9,306 nucleotides of DNA from Anaerolineaceae bacterium UBA3924 (GCA_002385985.1 DGEO01000034.1:1-9306), one strand, 5' to 3'. Counted from the first letter of the stretch, positions 1 through 5,655 are shown. Notes: a model not told the origin generated them from the letters alone. Translations and numbers: made by a program.

Positions 1-105
1 GGGGAACTTTTCTCTCCGCCGCGCCGTCTTCGTTTCAGGCTGGCCGGGAGTGACGCCGAAATTCCACACCCGGACGCCGGATGACGAACAAAGAGGAGAG
101 AAACG
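1..105. other. Upstream region of the first lipoprotein gene
   Basis: This stretch holds no convincing reading frame that belongs to a gene. Its only clear signal is the purine-rich ribosome binding site at 91-100 (AAGAGGAGAG), five bases before the ATG at 106. I could not find a good -35/-10 pair, so the promoter is either weak or to the left of the window. Confidence 0.5.
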
Positions 106-615
106 ATGAAAAAACTGACCATCCTCCCCGTGGCGGCCCTTCTGATCCTGGCCCTGCTGGCCGGCTGCCTGCCGCAGCAGGCGCCCTCGACCCCCGCAGC
201 CGAACCGACCCTGGACCCGGACGCCCCGGTGAGCAGTGATGACCCGACCCCGGAGCCCGGCCCCACCCTGGACCCGGACAAATTCACCCTGGGTGAGAAC
301 GCCTACATCGAAGAGCTGGACGTGCTGATCCTTGAGTCCTTCCCGGTGCAGGTGCGCCTGGTGATCCGCGGCCAGCTGCCCGACGGCTGCACCACCATCC
401 ACGAGATCCTGCCTGAGCGCGAGGGCCAGGTCTTCACCGTGCGGGTAATCACCGCCCGGCCGGTCGACGCCGCCTGCACCGAGGCCCTGGTGCCGTTTGA
501 AGAGTCAGTCGCGCTGGATGTCTACGGCCTGGAGGCCGGCGAGTACACCGTGCGTGTGGGGGATCAGGAGACCAGCTTCCGCCTGGATGTGGACAACGTC
601 CTGCCCACGCCATAA
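106..615 (+). CDS. Small secreted lipoprotein, function unknown
   Basis: The product is 169 residues. Residues 1-21 form a type II signal peptide: MKK, a hydrophobic run, then the lipobox LLAGC with the lipidated Cys at 21. Residues 22-60 are a low-complexity Pro/Asp/Thr linker in which PTLDPD occurs twice. Residues 61-165 look like one compact, probably beta-rich domain with two cysteines (in DGCTT and AACTE) that may form a disulfide. The protein should be lipid-anchored at the outer face of the membrane. I do not recognise a named domain. The domain style resembles small lipoproteins of Chloroflexota, but that is recollection and was not searched. The ATG at 106 is supported by a strong ribosome binding site at 91-100. 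The gene is monocistronic: a terminator begins about 20 bases after the stop. Confidence 0.85.
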   Translation: MKKLTILPVAALLILALLAGCLPQQAPSTPAAEPTLDPDAPVSSDDPTPEPGPTLDPDKFTLGENAYIEELDVLILESFPVQVRLVIRGQLPDGCTTIHEILPEREGQVFTVRVITARPVDAACTEALVPFEESVALDVYGLEAGEYTVRVGDQETSFRLDVDNVLPTP

Positions 616-636
616 AGAATGAGAGATCTACCCGAG

Positions 637-664
637 AAGCCCGGGATTTCCCGGGCTTTTTTTA
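637..664 (+). terminator. Intrinsic terminator of the first lipoprotein gene
   Basis: A perfect 10-bp stem pairs 637-646 (AAGCCCGGGA) with 649-658 (TCCCGGGCTT). The T-run 657-663 overlaps and follows the right arm. It lies 22 bases past the stop of the lipoprotein gene. An open frame starting at ATG 619 reads through this hairpin, so that ATG is unlikely to be a real start. Confidence 0.93.
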
Positions 665-705
665 TTCAACTGGTAAACCTGGCCGCGGCGGGAATAAGAC
701 TTGCA

Positions 706-743
706 CCCACCGGCGAACTGGTTACCTGTCTGCGGCCGGTGGG
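706..743. repeat. 9-bp perfect inverted repeat
   Basis: CCCACCGGC at 706-714 pairs exactly with GCCGGTGGG at 735-743 around a 20-base loop. It sits in the leader or extreme 5' end of the decayed beta-helix gene. It is not followed by a T-run on either strand, so it is not an obvious terminator. It could be a leader hairpin or chance in GC-rich DNA. Confidence 0.4.
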
Positions 744-1316
744 CTTAGCTTTGCGTGTATTGGGCAGACTGCTGCTCGCCTGCGCCGCTGCGGCGGCAGG
801 GTTGATGATTCAGCCGGCGCAGCCGGTTCAAGCCGCCGCGATTGTGGTCAACACGTTGCACGGCGGTCTGGAAATGAGGAACAACACTCTGGTCAATAAC
901 CTGTCCATCTGGGGTGGTCTGGGAGGCAAAGCGCAGGTCTATGCCTGGGAAGGTGCGCTGTATAATAACAACATCATCGCCCTGGGCGGCAGTCCGGCCA
1001 AAAGCGAAGTGGCGCAGGGTAACTGTGAAGTGGAATTGTTATCGGTTATGGGCAATCTGTCCACCGATGAGTCCTGCCAGAGTGAGCCGGTTGCGTTTGA
1101 GGATCTGGTGCTGGGTGAACCGGACACCTACGGTGGTGAGATCCCTGTGATTCCGCTGCTGACCGGCAGCGTGGCGATTGATGCTGCGGAAGCGGAATTC
1201 TGCACAGAGACCGACACCCGCGGCGTGGCCGTCCGCAGCTGGATGGCTGTGACGCTGGCGCTTATGAGTTCCGCGGCGCCACGAGGAGCTGTTCCGTGAC
1301 CAGGTCTGCCCTGTAG
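739..1316 (+). pseudogene. Decayed secreted beta-helix (choice-of-anchor Q type) protein gene
   Basis: The remnant encodes a signal-peptide-like stretch (RLLLACAAAAAGLM, then PVQA) followed by AAIVVNTL, which is how many secreted parallel beta-helix proteins begin their mature part. It then jumps straight to late beta-helix rungs (NNTLVNN, YNNNIIALGG, GNLSTDESC) and to the C-terminal signature GSVAIDAAEAEFC...DTRGVA. The usual several hundred intervening residues are absent, which suggests an internal deletion. After GVA the original frame reads unrelated residues to a stop at 1299. The -1 frame from base 1230 gives RPQLDGCDAGAYEFRGA, matching the family ending (RP..GGCDIGAYEF), and stops at 1316, so one C appears lost at about 1230. 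The real start is uncertain: GTG 739 and TTG 751 or 760 are possible, with no clear ribosome binding site. It is probably non-functional. Confidence 0.72.
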
Positions 1317-1326
1317 CAGCAGTTAT

Positions 1327-1357
1327 CCGGGGGAGGCATATTTCCAGCCTTCCCCGG
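1327..1357. repeat. Stable hairpin downstream of the pseudogene
   Basis: An 11-bp stem with one G-U pair joins 1327-1337 to 1347-1357 around a 9-base loop. It lies 10 bases after the restored stop of the beta-helix remnant and just before the hicA promoter. No T-run follows on either strand, so it may be a worn terminator or simply a transcript end structure. Confidence 0.6.
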
Positions 1358-1369
1358 GATGAAGACCTC

Positions 1370-1398
1370 TTGACGGTGGTACTAAATTATGGTACTAT
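1370..1398 (+). promoter_or_regulatory. hicAB promoter, near consensus
   Basis: The -35 box TTGACG is at 1370-1375 and the -10 box TACTAT at 1393-1398, with the ideal 17-base spacer. Only four bases separate the -10 from the ATG at 1403, so transcription should begin on or within two or three bases of that ATG, giving a leaderless message. A TTG at 1370, which could be read as an upstream start, is part of the -35 box and cannot be the start if this promoter is used. Confidence 0.8.
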
Positions 1399-1402
1399 CA
1401 CC
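1375..1402. promoter_or_regulatory. Putative HicB operator over the hicAB promoter
   Basis: GGTGGTACTA at 1375-1384 and TACTATCACC at 1393-1402 form an inverted repeat with 8 of 10 positions matching and an 8-base centre. It fills the space from the end of the -35 box to the base before the hicA ATG. The direct repeat GGTACTA (1378-1384 and 1391-1397, offset 13) lies in the same bases. HicB antitoxins with an RHH domain are known to bind such sites and repress their own operon. That this site serves here is inferred. Confidence 0.55.
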
Positions 1403-1684
1403 ATGCTGAACAAAAAACATCTCCGAACCCTCGAGAAACTGTTCTCTAAACCCGATTCGAGCAGCATTCCTTTCGAAGATTTTGAAGCGCTGTGTGTCGC
1501 TCTGGGAGCAGTTATTCGTAAAACCGGCGGGTCTATGGTGGGGATTCGACTTAACGGTATTTATGCTGTTTTCCATGCTCCTCATCCTGGCAGATATATT
1601 TATGTAACGGATTTAAAGCGGATTCGCAGGTTTCTCATCAATGCCGGTGTGCAGCCGCCTGGGAAGGAACCCACTGAATTATGA
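1403..1684 (+). CDS. hicA: HicA-family mRNA interferase toxin
   Basis: The product is 93 residues from ATG 1403. It has the small alpha-beta-beta-beta-alpha HicA pattern: an N-terminal helix (about 23-37), the GGS motif at 42-44 before a beta strand, the His-rich turn FHAPHPG at 57-63 (H58, H61), and a C-terminal helix ending in FLINAGV. HicA proteins fold like a double-stranded RNA-binding domain and cleave mRNA, using a His. Here the likely catalytic His is in the H-x-P-H-P turn, not in the GSHH motif of the E. coli type, which fits the diverged HicA branch that keeps GS and PHP. Start choice: the promoter at 1370-1398 rules out the upstream TTG, and the gene appears leaderless. The stop overlaps the hicB start as ATGA (1681-1684), so the genes are translationally coupled with the toxin first, the usual HicAB order. 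It is assigned from motifs, and toxicity is not proven. Confidence 0.82.
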   Translation: MLNKKHLRTLEKLFSKPDSSSIPFEDFEALCVALGAVIRKTGGSMVGIRLNGIYAVFHAPHPGRYIYVTDLKRIRRFLINAGVQPPGKEPTEL

Positions 1685-2016
1685 AGAATGAGATCAAATA
1701 TAAAGGTTATACGGGTCTGATTGAATATGATCCGCAGGGAAGGATTTTTACAGGCGAGGTGATCGGCCTGAGAGATGTAATTACCTTCCAGGGAAGGAAT
1801 CCGGATGAGCTGGAAGCGTCCCTGCGCGAGTCGGTGGAACTCTACCTGGCGATGTGCGCCGAAGATGGGGTGGAGCCGGAAAAACCATATTCCGGCCGCT
1901 TCAATGTCCGGCTGGATCCTGATTTGCACCGGCGCGCAGCCCTTTGCGCAGCCAGGGAACACAAGAGCCTCAACGACTGGGTCTCAGAGGCTATCGAGCG
2001 CGCAGTCTGCCAGTAG
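1681..2016 (+). CDS. hicB: HicB-family antitoxin with RHH DNA-binding domain
   Basis: The product is 111 residues. Residues 6-65 are the HicB fold, a degenerate RNase H-like domain: YKGYTGLIEYD, then FTGEVIGLRDVITFQG, then a helix with ELEASLRESVELYLAMC. Residues 71-108 are an Arc-type ribbon-helix-helix domain: strand GRFNVRLDP, helix DLHRRAALCAAREH, then KSLNDWVSEAIERAV, close to the SLN-W--EAI ending common in HicB. In this family the N-terminal part blocks HicA and the RHH part binds the operon promoter, which fits the palindrome at 1375-1402. It starts at ATG 1681 inside the hicA stop. An AAGGAA upstream is 12 bases away, too far to be a strong site, so coupled re-initiation is likely. 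A terminator follows 16 bases after the stop. Confidence 0.9.
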   Translation: MKNEIKYKGYTGLIEYDPQGRIFTGEVIGLRDVITFQGRNPDELEASLRESVELYLAMCAEDGVEPEKPYSGRFNVRLDPDLHRRAALCAAREHKSLNDWVSEAIERAVCQ

Positions 2017-2031
2017 GGGATCAGTATTTCA

Positions 2032-2068
2032 CGTCCCCTGGTAATAAGCCGCCAGGGGATGCTTTTTT
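2032..2068 (+). terminator. hicAB terminator
   Basis: An uninterrupted 10-bp stem with one G-U pair joins 2032-2041 (CGTCCCCTGG) to 2052-2061 (CCAGGGGATG) and is followed by T6 at 2063-2068. It lies 16 bases after the hicB stop. Confidence 0.9.
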
Positions 2069-2108
2069 CCCATCTTATGGTTTTGATAACTATCATTATA
2101 AACAGCAT

Positions 2109-2148
2109 CGGGCCGGGGAGGAAAAGCCCTTCCCGGCCCGCGTTTTTT
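2109..2148 (+). terminator. Second terminator between convergent genes
   Basis: A 13-bp stem with one G-U pair joins 2109-2121 to 2128-2140 around the loop AAAAGC. It is followed on the plus strand by T6 at 2143-2148. It sits 41 bases beyond the hicAB terminator and 12 bases past the stop of the convergent histidine kinase gene. On the minus strand the bases after the stem (GCTGTTTATAATG) are only modestly T-rich, so it is strongest as a plus-strand terminator but may also serve the kinase gene. Confidence 0.85.
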
Positions 2149-2159
2149 CGCTTTCGCGC

Positions 2160-3446
2160 TCAGCGCGGCTGCAGCCCTCTCTTCGCCGCGATCTGGTCTT
2201 CACCCCGTCGCGGGATGCGCACCGACACCTGCGTCCCAATGCCCGGCGTGGATTCCACCTTCAGCGTGCCGCCGATGGACTCAGCCCGCTCGACCAGACC
2301 GACGATGCCGTAGTGCCCGTCGCGCACCAGCTCCACCCAGCGAGCCGGCACGTTGAAGCCGCGGCCGTTGTCACGGATCTCCAGATACGCGCTCTCCGGC
2401 TCCAGCTGGAAGACGATCCAGATATCCGCCGGAAGCCCGTGGCGCAGCGCGTTGGCCACCGCCTGGTGAAACACCCGGTACAGCACGGTGCGCACTTTCT
2501 CCGGCAGGCTCTTGTGGTCCTCGGCCAGCTCAAAATGGAAGTTCGTGTTCGGGTACTGCTGGCGCAGCTTCTCCACGTGCGAGCGGATCGCCCGCCCCAG
2601 GCCGAACGGCGCCAGCGCCGGCGGCCGCAGCTCACCGGTCAGCTCGCGCAGGTTTCCGGTGACTTTTTCGATCATCGATTGAATTTCGCGTATCCGCTCG
2701 GGGTCCGCCTCGGGAAACGCCGCCTGCAGGCTCTGCAGCTGGAAGGAGATGCTGTACAGGTCCTGCATCGGCCCGTCGTGCAGGTCGCGGGCCAGCTTCA
2801 GCCGCTCGGCTTCAGTGCTGTCCAGCAGGCGCCGCTGCACTTCGGCCAGCTCGGCTTCCATCTGCGTGCGCTCGGTGATGTCGCGCACCGTGGCGATGAC
2901 AAACTTCCCCTGCCCCGTCTCCACCGGCCCCAGGTTGATGTCCACGGGGATGATGGTGCCGTCCCTGTGCCGGGCGGCCAGCGACAGCGGGCTGCCCATC
3001 GGCCGGTGCCGCGGCGACTTCATGAACCGGTTCACCAGCCGGGTGTGCCGTTCTCTGTCGGTTTCGGGAACGAGTACCTCCACCGGCTGTCCGGTGAGCT
3101 CATTTATCGTGTAGCCGAACATTTCCACCAGCCGGCGGTTGGTCAGAATGATCTCGCCGCGCTCGTTGACCACCAGCAGGCCGTTGGGCGACTGCGAAAA
3201 CAGCCTTTCGAACAGCTCGCCGTCGTACTGCGGCTGCCCGCCCTCTTCCGCCGCCGGGCTTGCGTAGTGTCCCTCAGGCCCCTGACGGGACCTTTCTGTG
3301 CCGTTCAGCCCGGCGAGCAGGCGCTCCAGTTCCGGGAGCAGCTGCCGCTGCTGTTCTTCTGTCGTCTGAGCCAGGGTCTCCAGCAGCTGCGCCATGCGGA
3401 TGGCAGGCCGGTCCCCATCCGGGCTGATCATGGACTGATTGGGCAT
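2160..3446 (-). CDS. Soluble PAS histidine kinase, HisKA_3 (NarL-type) class
   Basis: The product is 428 residues from ATG 3446. Residues 18-50 are a Gln/Glu/Leu-rich, probably coiled-coil segment. Residues 77-190 are a PAS domain (FSQSPNGLLVVNERGEIILTN, then FVIATVRDITERTQ). Residues 213-280 are a HisKA_3 dimerisation domain with phospho-acceptor His 223 in ARDLHDG. Residues 320-412 are the HATPase: N-box HQAVANALRHG, G1 DNGRGF, G2 GHYGIVGL. No membrane segment is present, so it should sense a cytoplasmic signal through PAS and phosphorylate a LuxR/NarL-type response regulator. None is adjacent, so the partner is elsewhere. Start choice: AGGAG at 3452-3456 lies 5 bases before ATG 3446. An in-frame ATG at 3476 has no such site and lies close to the predicted transcription start. 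Confidence 0.92.
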   Translation of the reverse strand: MPNQSMISPDGDRPAIRMAQLLETLAQTTEEQQRQLLPELERLLAGLNGTERSRQGPEGHYASPAAEEGGQPQYDGELFERLFSQSPNGLLVVNERGEIILTNRRLVEMFGYTINELTGQPVEVLVPETDRERHTRLVNRFMKSPRHRPMGSPLSLAARHRDGTIIPVDINLGPVETGQGKFVIATVRDITERTQMEAELAEVQRRLLDSTEAERLKLARDLHDGPMQDLYSISFQLQSLQAAFPEADPERIREIQSMIEKVTGNLRELTGELRPPALAPFGLGRAIRSHVEKLRQQYPNTNFHFELAEDHKSLPEKVRTVLYRVFHQAVANALRHGLPADIWIVFQLEPESAYLEIRDNGRGFNVPARWVELVRDGHYGIVGLVERAESIGGTLKVESTPGIGTQVSVRIPRRGEDQIAAKRGLQPR

Positions 3447-3478
3447 GCGCTCTCCTGAGGATGCTGTCATTGGCACTC

Positions 3479-3509
3479 ATTGTAACCGAAAACCGTCGAG
3501 ATTGTCCAA
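3479..3509 (-). promoter_or_regulatory. Possible promoter of the histidine kinase gene
   Basis: Read on the minus strand, TGGACA (3508-3503) precedes TACAAT (3484-3479) with an 18-base spacer. Transcription would start near 3472, between the ATG at 3476 and the one at 3446, which favours the latter. A small palindrome GTCCA-AAAC-TGGAC at 3504-3517 overlaps the -35 box. The boxes are imperfect. Confidence 0.4.
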
Positions 3510-3527
3510 AACTGGACCCCTACCCTG

Positions 3528-3555
3528 TTGACAGATGCTGGTAAATGACTATACT
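3528..3555 (+). promoter_or_regulatory. Promoter of the RHH protein gene
   Basis: A consensus -35 TTGACA at 3528-3533 and a -10 TATACT at 3550-3555 are separated by 16 bases. Transcription would begin near 3562, inside the first of two palindromic boxes. This region is AT-rich compared with its surroundings. Confidence 0.82.
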
Positions 3556-3579
3556 TACATGTAATTAAATTACACGTAA
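3555..3579. promoter_or_regulatory. Tandem palindromic boxes, putative autoregulatory operator
   Basis: TTACATGTAA (3555-3564), a perfect 10-bp palindrome, is followed after five bases by TTACACGTAA (3570-3579), the same box with one change. The repeat period is 15 bases. The boxes start at the last base of the -10 and end three bases before the ribosome binding site. The position suits a repressor site, and the gene downstream encodes an RHH protein, a fold that often binds tandem short palindromes in its own promoter. The link is inferred. Confidence 0.65.
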
Positions 3580-3593
3580 GCAGGAGGTGTTCT

Positions 3594-4100
3594 GTGACCG
3601 ACGAACGCGATTATCCTGTCTGGGACCCCGAAAACCAGCCCGGCCAGCCGCAGGGCCAGCCGGAGCCATTCGAGGATGCCGGCTACACGGCCGAATCCGA
3701 CCCCCGGTTTGACGCCGGAGATGCGGAAATGTTCGACGACGAGGTCCAGGCCGCCGAAGACCAGCCGGGCCGGACCCGGACGTCCTCCCTGCCGCTCAAG
3801 GATGCCTGGAAGCAGGTGGAAAACCTGGGCCAGACGCTCGGCTCGGCGCTGCAGGGGCGTGGCAATGTGGTCATGGTGCGGGTGAACAACGAAACCCTGC
3901 GCCACCTGGACATGCTGGTCGAGGCCGAGATCACCCGCAGCCGCTCGGAATCGGCCGCGCTGCTGATCAGCCAGGGCATTCAGGCCAACCAGGCCCTCTT
4001 CGACCGCATACAGGAAGTGACCGACGAGATCGCCCGGCTGCGCTCCGAGCTCCGCGCTTCCATCCGTCCGGATATCGAAAAAAGGCCCGGGGAGGCATAA
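3594..4100 (+). CDS. Ribbon-helix-helix protein with acidic N-terminal tail
   Basis: The product is 168 residues from a GTG start, set by a perfect AGGAGGT at 3582-3588 five bases upstream. Residues 1-60 are acidic, rich in Pro/Gln/Asp/Glu and probably disordered. Residues 65-88 (LPLKDAWKQVENLGQTLGSAL) look helical. Residues 91-132 resemble a CopG/Arc-like RHH unit: strand NVVMVRVN, helix NETLRHLDMLVEAE, then SRSESAALLISQGIQ. Residues 133-158 (LFDRIQEVTDEIARLRSELR) form a short coiled coil. It is likely a dimeric DNA-binding regulator that may repress itself through the boxes at 3555-3579. It is not paired with a toxin gene: the next gene is convergent and unrelated. Its last codons and stop lie within the hairpin that terminates the opposing gene. 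Targets are unknown. The acidic tail is unusual for a simple RHH repressor, so a partner-binding role is possible. Confidence 0.8.
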   Translation: MTDERDYPVWDPENQPGQPQGQPEPFEDAGYTAESDPRFDAGDAEMFDDEVQAAEDQPGRTRTSSLPLKDAWKQVENLGQTLGSALQGRGNVVMVRVNNETLRHLDMLVEAEITRSRSESAALLISQGIQANQALFDRIQEVTDEIARLRSELRASIRPDIEKRPGEA

Positions 4101-4109
4101 CCCCGGGCC
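4078..4109 (-). terminator. Terminator of the META lipoprotein gene, inside the RHH gene
   Basis: A perfect 9-bp stem pairs 4084-4092 (GGCCCGGGG) with 4101-4109 (CCCCGGGCC). On the minus strand it is followed at once by T6 (complement of A6 at 4078-4083). It lies 19 bases after the lipoprotein stop. The RHH gene stop TAA (4098-4100) falls in the loop, so the end of that coding region doubles as this terminator. On the plus strand the downstream bases are only weakly T-rich, so it may work poorly in that direction. Confidence 0.88.
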
Positions 4110-4128
4110 GGTTTCGTCATCATTTTCC

Positions 4129-5655
4129 CTACTGGCGGCAGGCGGCGTCCAGCAGCTGTGCATGGTCGGCGCTGTTGTCCACCTGCTCCAGGGCGCCCGC
4201 GTCAATTTTGATCGGGCGGTAAGGCGGCCTGGCCTGCGCGGACGGATTGCCCAGATGCAGGACGTAGCAGCCGGCGAAGGTCTGCGTCTGGCCGTCCCGG
4301 GTTTCAGCCACCAGCACCACGGGCACGCTGGCGTAATAGTTGCCGGCCCCCGCGTCGGTGGTCACTTCCCCTGTTTCCATGCGGACGGATGCCGTGTTCT
4401 CATACCCGACGGCGAACTGCTCAAAGGACTGCTCCAGCGCGCCTTCGCGCCAGTAGCTGTAGGCGCGGGCGTACTCGCTGCGGTTGATGGCGTTGAAAAA
4501 CGAGGCCAGCAAATTTACCGCGCTGCTGCGCTCATCCAGGTAATTGTCCGCGCTGATGTCCTTCGGGTCGGTCACCGGGGCGGTGTCCAGCGGCTGGCCG
4601 ATCGGCATGTCCAGCGATTCGCACAGCCCGACCAGCAGATCCTCCGAGGGCTGCCCGGACGAGGCCAGGCGGGCCTTGCCTTCATTAATGCCCATCGGCT
4701 GGAAGGGCGGCACGGCCTGAACCGCCGGGTTGGAGAGGTGCAGCGTGTAGCAGGCCGCGTAGCGCTCGGGGCTGCCGTCGGTCTTGATCACGTTGAGTAC
4801 CACCGGCACGGACCAGTACATCTGCCCGGCGCCCACGCCGAAACCGATCTGCCCGAACTCGATGCTCACCGAGGCGGTGTCGGCATACCCGGCGGCAAAG
4901 TCATCGAAGGACTGCTCCGGGTTTTTCAGATAGGAGTACGCCCGCAGGTATTCGCCCCGGTTGACCGCGTTGAAATAGGAGGCGATCAGTCCGGTCGGCG
5001 TCGAGCGGTCGTCCAGGTACTCGCTGTCGATGATCTCTGCCGGCGAGGTCGGGGCGCTCGCGCCGGTTTCTTCGGTTGGCTCGCCCGTCTCTTCCACTGG
5101 CTCGGCCGTTCCATCAACCGGCTCCTCCGCCGCCTCTTCGATCCCGCGGGTGAAGACCAGCCGCTTCGCTTCATCCTCGCCGGTCAGGACCAGCTGGTCG
5201 CCGTCCAGGGTGAAAGCGCTCACCTGCTGCAGCGCGGCCAGGTAGTCAATCTCCTGCGCCATCACGTCTTCATCCACGCAGGCCATCAGCGTGGAGATGA
5301 TGGTGTCAAAGGTGAGGGTCCCCTCCCCTTCCACGTAGGGTGCGCCGTACTGGTTACAGCCGGCGCTGCCGCCCGCGTGACCGTCCTCGCCGAACCGCAG
5401 CGTGACCTTCGATCCGGCCACCACCGGCGTCTCGCCGATGGAGACCAGCGTCCACCCGGTGCCGGCCAGCAGGCTCTCACCGGCGGGCGCAGTCTCGGCC
5501 GGTGGCTCGGTGGCTTCAGCCGTCTCGGCGGGAGTCTCTTCGGGGTTCTCGGTAACCGCCGGCGGCGTGGACGCGCCCGGCGTCTGCGGAACACAGGCGC
5601 TCACCAGTAAAACCAGCATCAATCCCAGCAGCGGGAGTTTTTTTCGAACAGACAT
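4129..5655 (-). CDS. META-domain lipoprotein with two tandem repeat domains
   Basis: The product is 508 residues from ATG 5655, which has GGAGGAG ending about 6 bases upstream. An ATG five codons earlier overlaps that ribosome binding site and is unlikely. Residues 1-21 are a lipoprotein signal peptide with lipobox LVSAC (Cys 21). Residues 22-60 are a Thr/Pro/Glu linker. Residues 63-170 are a META (HslJ-like) domain with the typical GGSAGCNQYGAPY and STLMAC blocks, whose cysteines (100, 126) are conserved in the family. Residues 172-208 are an acidic linker. Residues 210-349 and 367-508 are two copies of one domain: YLDDRSTPTGLIASYFNAVNR with EYLRAYSYL versus YLDERSSAVNLLASFFNAINR with EYARAYSYW, each with GY-(A/E)-(D/N)-TASV, SVPVVL, CY-LHL-NP and a late Cys (345, 506). 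The repeats look NTF2-like in pattern, but that is a guess. Surface location is clear; function is unknown. Confidence 0.87.
   Translation of the reverse strand: MSVRKKLPLLGLMLVLLVSACVPQTPGASTPPAVTENPEETPAETAEATEPPAETAPAGESLLAGTGWTLVSIGETPVVAGSKVTLRFGEDGHAGGSAGCNQYGAPYVEGEGTLTFDTIISTLMACVDEDVMAQEIDYLAALQQVSAFTLDGDQLVLTGEDEAKRLVFTRGIEEAAEEPVDGTAEPVEETGEPTEETGASAPTSPAEIIDSEYLDDRSTPTGLIASYFNAVNRGEYLRAYSYLKNPEQSFDDFAAGYADTASVSIEFGQIGFGVGAGQMYWSVPVVLNVIKTDGSPERYAACYTLHLSNPAVQAVPPFQPMGINEGKARLASSGQPSEDLLVGLCESLDMPIGQPLDTAPVTDPKDISADNYLDERSSAVNLLASFFNAINRSEYARAYSYWREGALEQSFEQFAVGYENTASVRMETGEVTTDAGAGNYYASVPVVLVAETRDGQTQTFAGCYVLHLGNPSAQARPPYRPIKIDAGALEQVDNSADHAQLLDAACRQ

Noticed and set aside
619..735. 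ATG 619 as the start of a 226-residue protein
   Set aside because: The frame runs through the strong terminator at 637-664 and the first 40 residues have no secreted-protein character. The signal peptide starts later.
1370..1402. TTG 1370 as the hicA start
   Set aside because: It coincides with the -35 box, and the extra 11 residues (before MLNKK) do not belong to the HicA fold.
1944..3458. Long plus-strand open frame of 504 codons
   Set aside because: It is antisense to the histidine kinase gene, is rich in His/Arg/Gln with no domain sense, and spans two terminators. It is a GC-bias shadow frame.
3555..3579. The two TTACAYGTAA boxes as a CRISPR or attachment-site remnant
   Set aside because: There are only two units, each a palindrome, set between a promoter and a ribosome binding site. 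An operator is the simpler reading.
3570..4205. Minus-strand open frame of 211 codons overlapping the RHH gene
   Set aside because: It overlaps the end of the META lipoprotein and its terminator. The plus-strand RHH gene has promoter, operator and ribosome binding site support.
4162..5610. Long plus-strand open frame of 482 codons
   Set aside because: It is antisense to the META lipoprotein, with shadow composition (His/Arg/Gly/Val-rich). The minus-strand protein has clear domains and a ribosome binding site.
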